Positions 56,501 to 57,961 of a DNA stretch of 57,961 bases are shown here, piece by piece. The notes under the pieces are model-generated. The model was not told the DNA's origin, did no database searches, and saw only the letters and a list, made by a program, of their open reading frames with translations. A program made the position numbers and the translations under genes. Positions within the stretch are counted from its first letter, which is position 1; every line of letters begins with the position of its first letter. Source of the DNA: Brugia malayi (taxonomy: Eukaryota > Nematoda > Chromadorea > Rhabditida > Onchocercidae); assembly GCF_000002995.4 (NCBI RefSeq), contig NW_025062300.1, positions 1 to 57,961 on the forward strand. Direction: 5' to 3'.

Positions 56501-57961
56501 ACTCATACCATTTCTCTACCAGATATAACAATATCACTAGAAGACATTTTTGATTATTATTTATGCCATTTCTCTACAGATATAACAATATCACTTGAAG
56601 GACATTTGATTATTCATTAACTCCATACCATTTCTCTACGATATAACAATATCACTATGAGACATTTTTTGATTAATTCATTAACTCATACCATTTCTCT
56701 ACCAATATAACAATATCACTAGAAGATTTTTTATTAATTCATTAACTCATACCATTTCTCTACCGATATAACAATTATCACTAGAAGACATTTTGTTAAT
56801 TCATTAACTCATACCATTTCTCTACCGATATAACAAATATCACTAGAAGACATTATTTCATTAACTTCATGCCATTTCTCTGCAAATATAACAATATCAT
56901 TAAAAGATATTTCGATTATTTCATTAACTCATACCATTTCTCTACAAATATACAATATCACTAGAAGACATTTTGATTAATTCATTAACTCATACCATTT
57001 CTCTACAGATATAACAATATCACTAGAAGACATTTTCTGATTAATTCATTAACTCATACCATTTCTCTGCAGATATAACAATGTCACTAGAAGACATTTT
57101 GATTTATTCATTAACTCATACCATTCCTTTACCAATATAATATGATCACTAGAAGACATTATGATTTAATTCATTAACTCATACATTTCTCTGCAAATAT
57201 AACAATATCACTAAAAGATATTTTGATTAATTCCATACCATTTCTCTGCAAATATAACAATATCACTAGAAGACATTTTGATTATTCATTAACTCATACC
57301 ATTTCTCTACAGATTATAAAATTACTAGAAGATATTTTTGATTAATTCATTAACTCATACCATTTCTACAGATATAACAATATCACTTCTGAAGACATTT
57401 TGATTAATTCATTTAACTCATACCATTTCTCTCCGTATAACAATATCACTAGAGACATTTTGATTACTTCATTAACTCATACCATTCTCTGCAGATATAC
57501 AATATCACTAGAAGACTTTTGATTAATTCATTAACTCATACCATTTCTCTACAAATATAACCAATATCACTAGAAGACATTTTGATTAATTCTTAACTCA
57601 TACCATTTCTCTACAAATATAACATTATCACTAGAAGACATTTTGATTAATTCATTAACTACACCATTTTCTCTACAGATATAACAATATCACTAGAAGA
57701 CATTTTGATTTAATTCATGCCACTTCTCTGCAAATATAACAAATATCACTATGAAGACATTTTGATTAATTCATTAACTCATACCATTTCTCTACCGATA
57801 TAACAATTATCACTAGAAGACATTTTTGATTAATTCATTAACTCATACCATTTCTCGATATAACAATATCACTAGAAGACATTTTTTGATTTAATTTCAT
57901 TAACTCATACATTTCTCTACGATATAACAATATCACTAGAAGACATTTTGATTAATTCATT
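50539..57961 (-). repeat. Satellite array in reverse orientation, probable fold-back artefact
   Basis: Reverse-complement satellite running to the window end. Unit order mirrors the array to the left of 50396: for example gcgatcct at 49723-49730 corresponds to aggatcgc near 51219-51226; the taatgttgta variant near 49611 corresponds to the acattatca variant near 51334; and the paired gacttctag / tgctagag variant near 49475-49505 corresponds to ctctagcaa / gaagtcatt near 51447-51482. Distances from the centre (about 50467) agree to within indel noise. The best reading is the second strand of the same sequenced molecule. Confidence 0.85.

Overview
The window looks like nuclear DNA of a nematode, most likely a spirurid/filarial-type worm. 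It is AT-rich (mainly A/T intergenic DNA and introns), introns follow GT..TTTYAG rules, a ribosomal-protein gene has what looks like a spliced-leader acceptor 18 nt before its ATG, the actins are close to nematode muscle/cytoplasmic actin, and the single LTR element is of the BEL/Pao type common in nematodes. The taxon below phylum is inference.

Layout. 1-3545: satellite array (54/62-bp monomers). 3554-6442: actin gene A (minus strand, six exons) in a block that is repeated at 15472-18327. 6443-8122: actin A upstream region. 8123-13811: a decayed BEL/Pao retrotransposon (minus strand) with a 5-bp target-site duplication, unequal LTRs, no visible integrase and a possible env-like tail. 13817-15471: intergenic. 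15472-18357: actin gene B, the tandem partner of A. 18358-24317: gene-poor DNA with microsatellites and one anonymous, more GC-rich patch. 24318-30890: a 17-exon beta-catenin/Armadillo gene (minus strand) whose model needs three small frame corrections. 31846-31973: a probable terminal exon of an unidentified minus-strand gene. 36677-38657: rpl-7A (eL8), complete, plus strand. 37402-42430: a head-to-tail duplication of about 2.5 kb that yields a second, 5'-truncated rpl-7A. 39684-43054: blocks of a ~45-bp minisatellite and a 188-bp inverted repeat. 43055-50395: the same satellite as at the left end, same orientation. 50396-50538: a non-satellite segment whose ends match the PacBio SMRTbell hairpin adapter. 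50539-57961: the satellite in reverse complement.

Most important interpretation: the last ~7.4 kb is probably not genomic in this position. Diagnostic satellite variants to the left of the adapter-like segment recur in mirror order to its right, as expected when a polymerase read passes through an unrecognised hairpin adapter and returns on the other strand. The right end also carries many one-base indels, and the beta-catenin frame breaks and the homopolymer difference between the two rpl-7A copies could be of the same origin, so the draft should be polished before any is called a mutation.

The genes do not form a functional system: actin (cytoskeleton), beta-catenin (adhesion/Wnt signalling) and eL8 (large ribosomal subunit) are unrelated housekeeping or developmental genes. 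The biology worth following is at the actin pair, where two genes with unrelated 5' ends share about 2.85 kb of apparently identical sequence broken by one 250-bp divergent island, the signature of gene conversion. I found no evidence of a new biological system.
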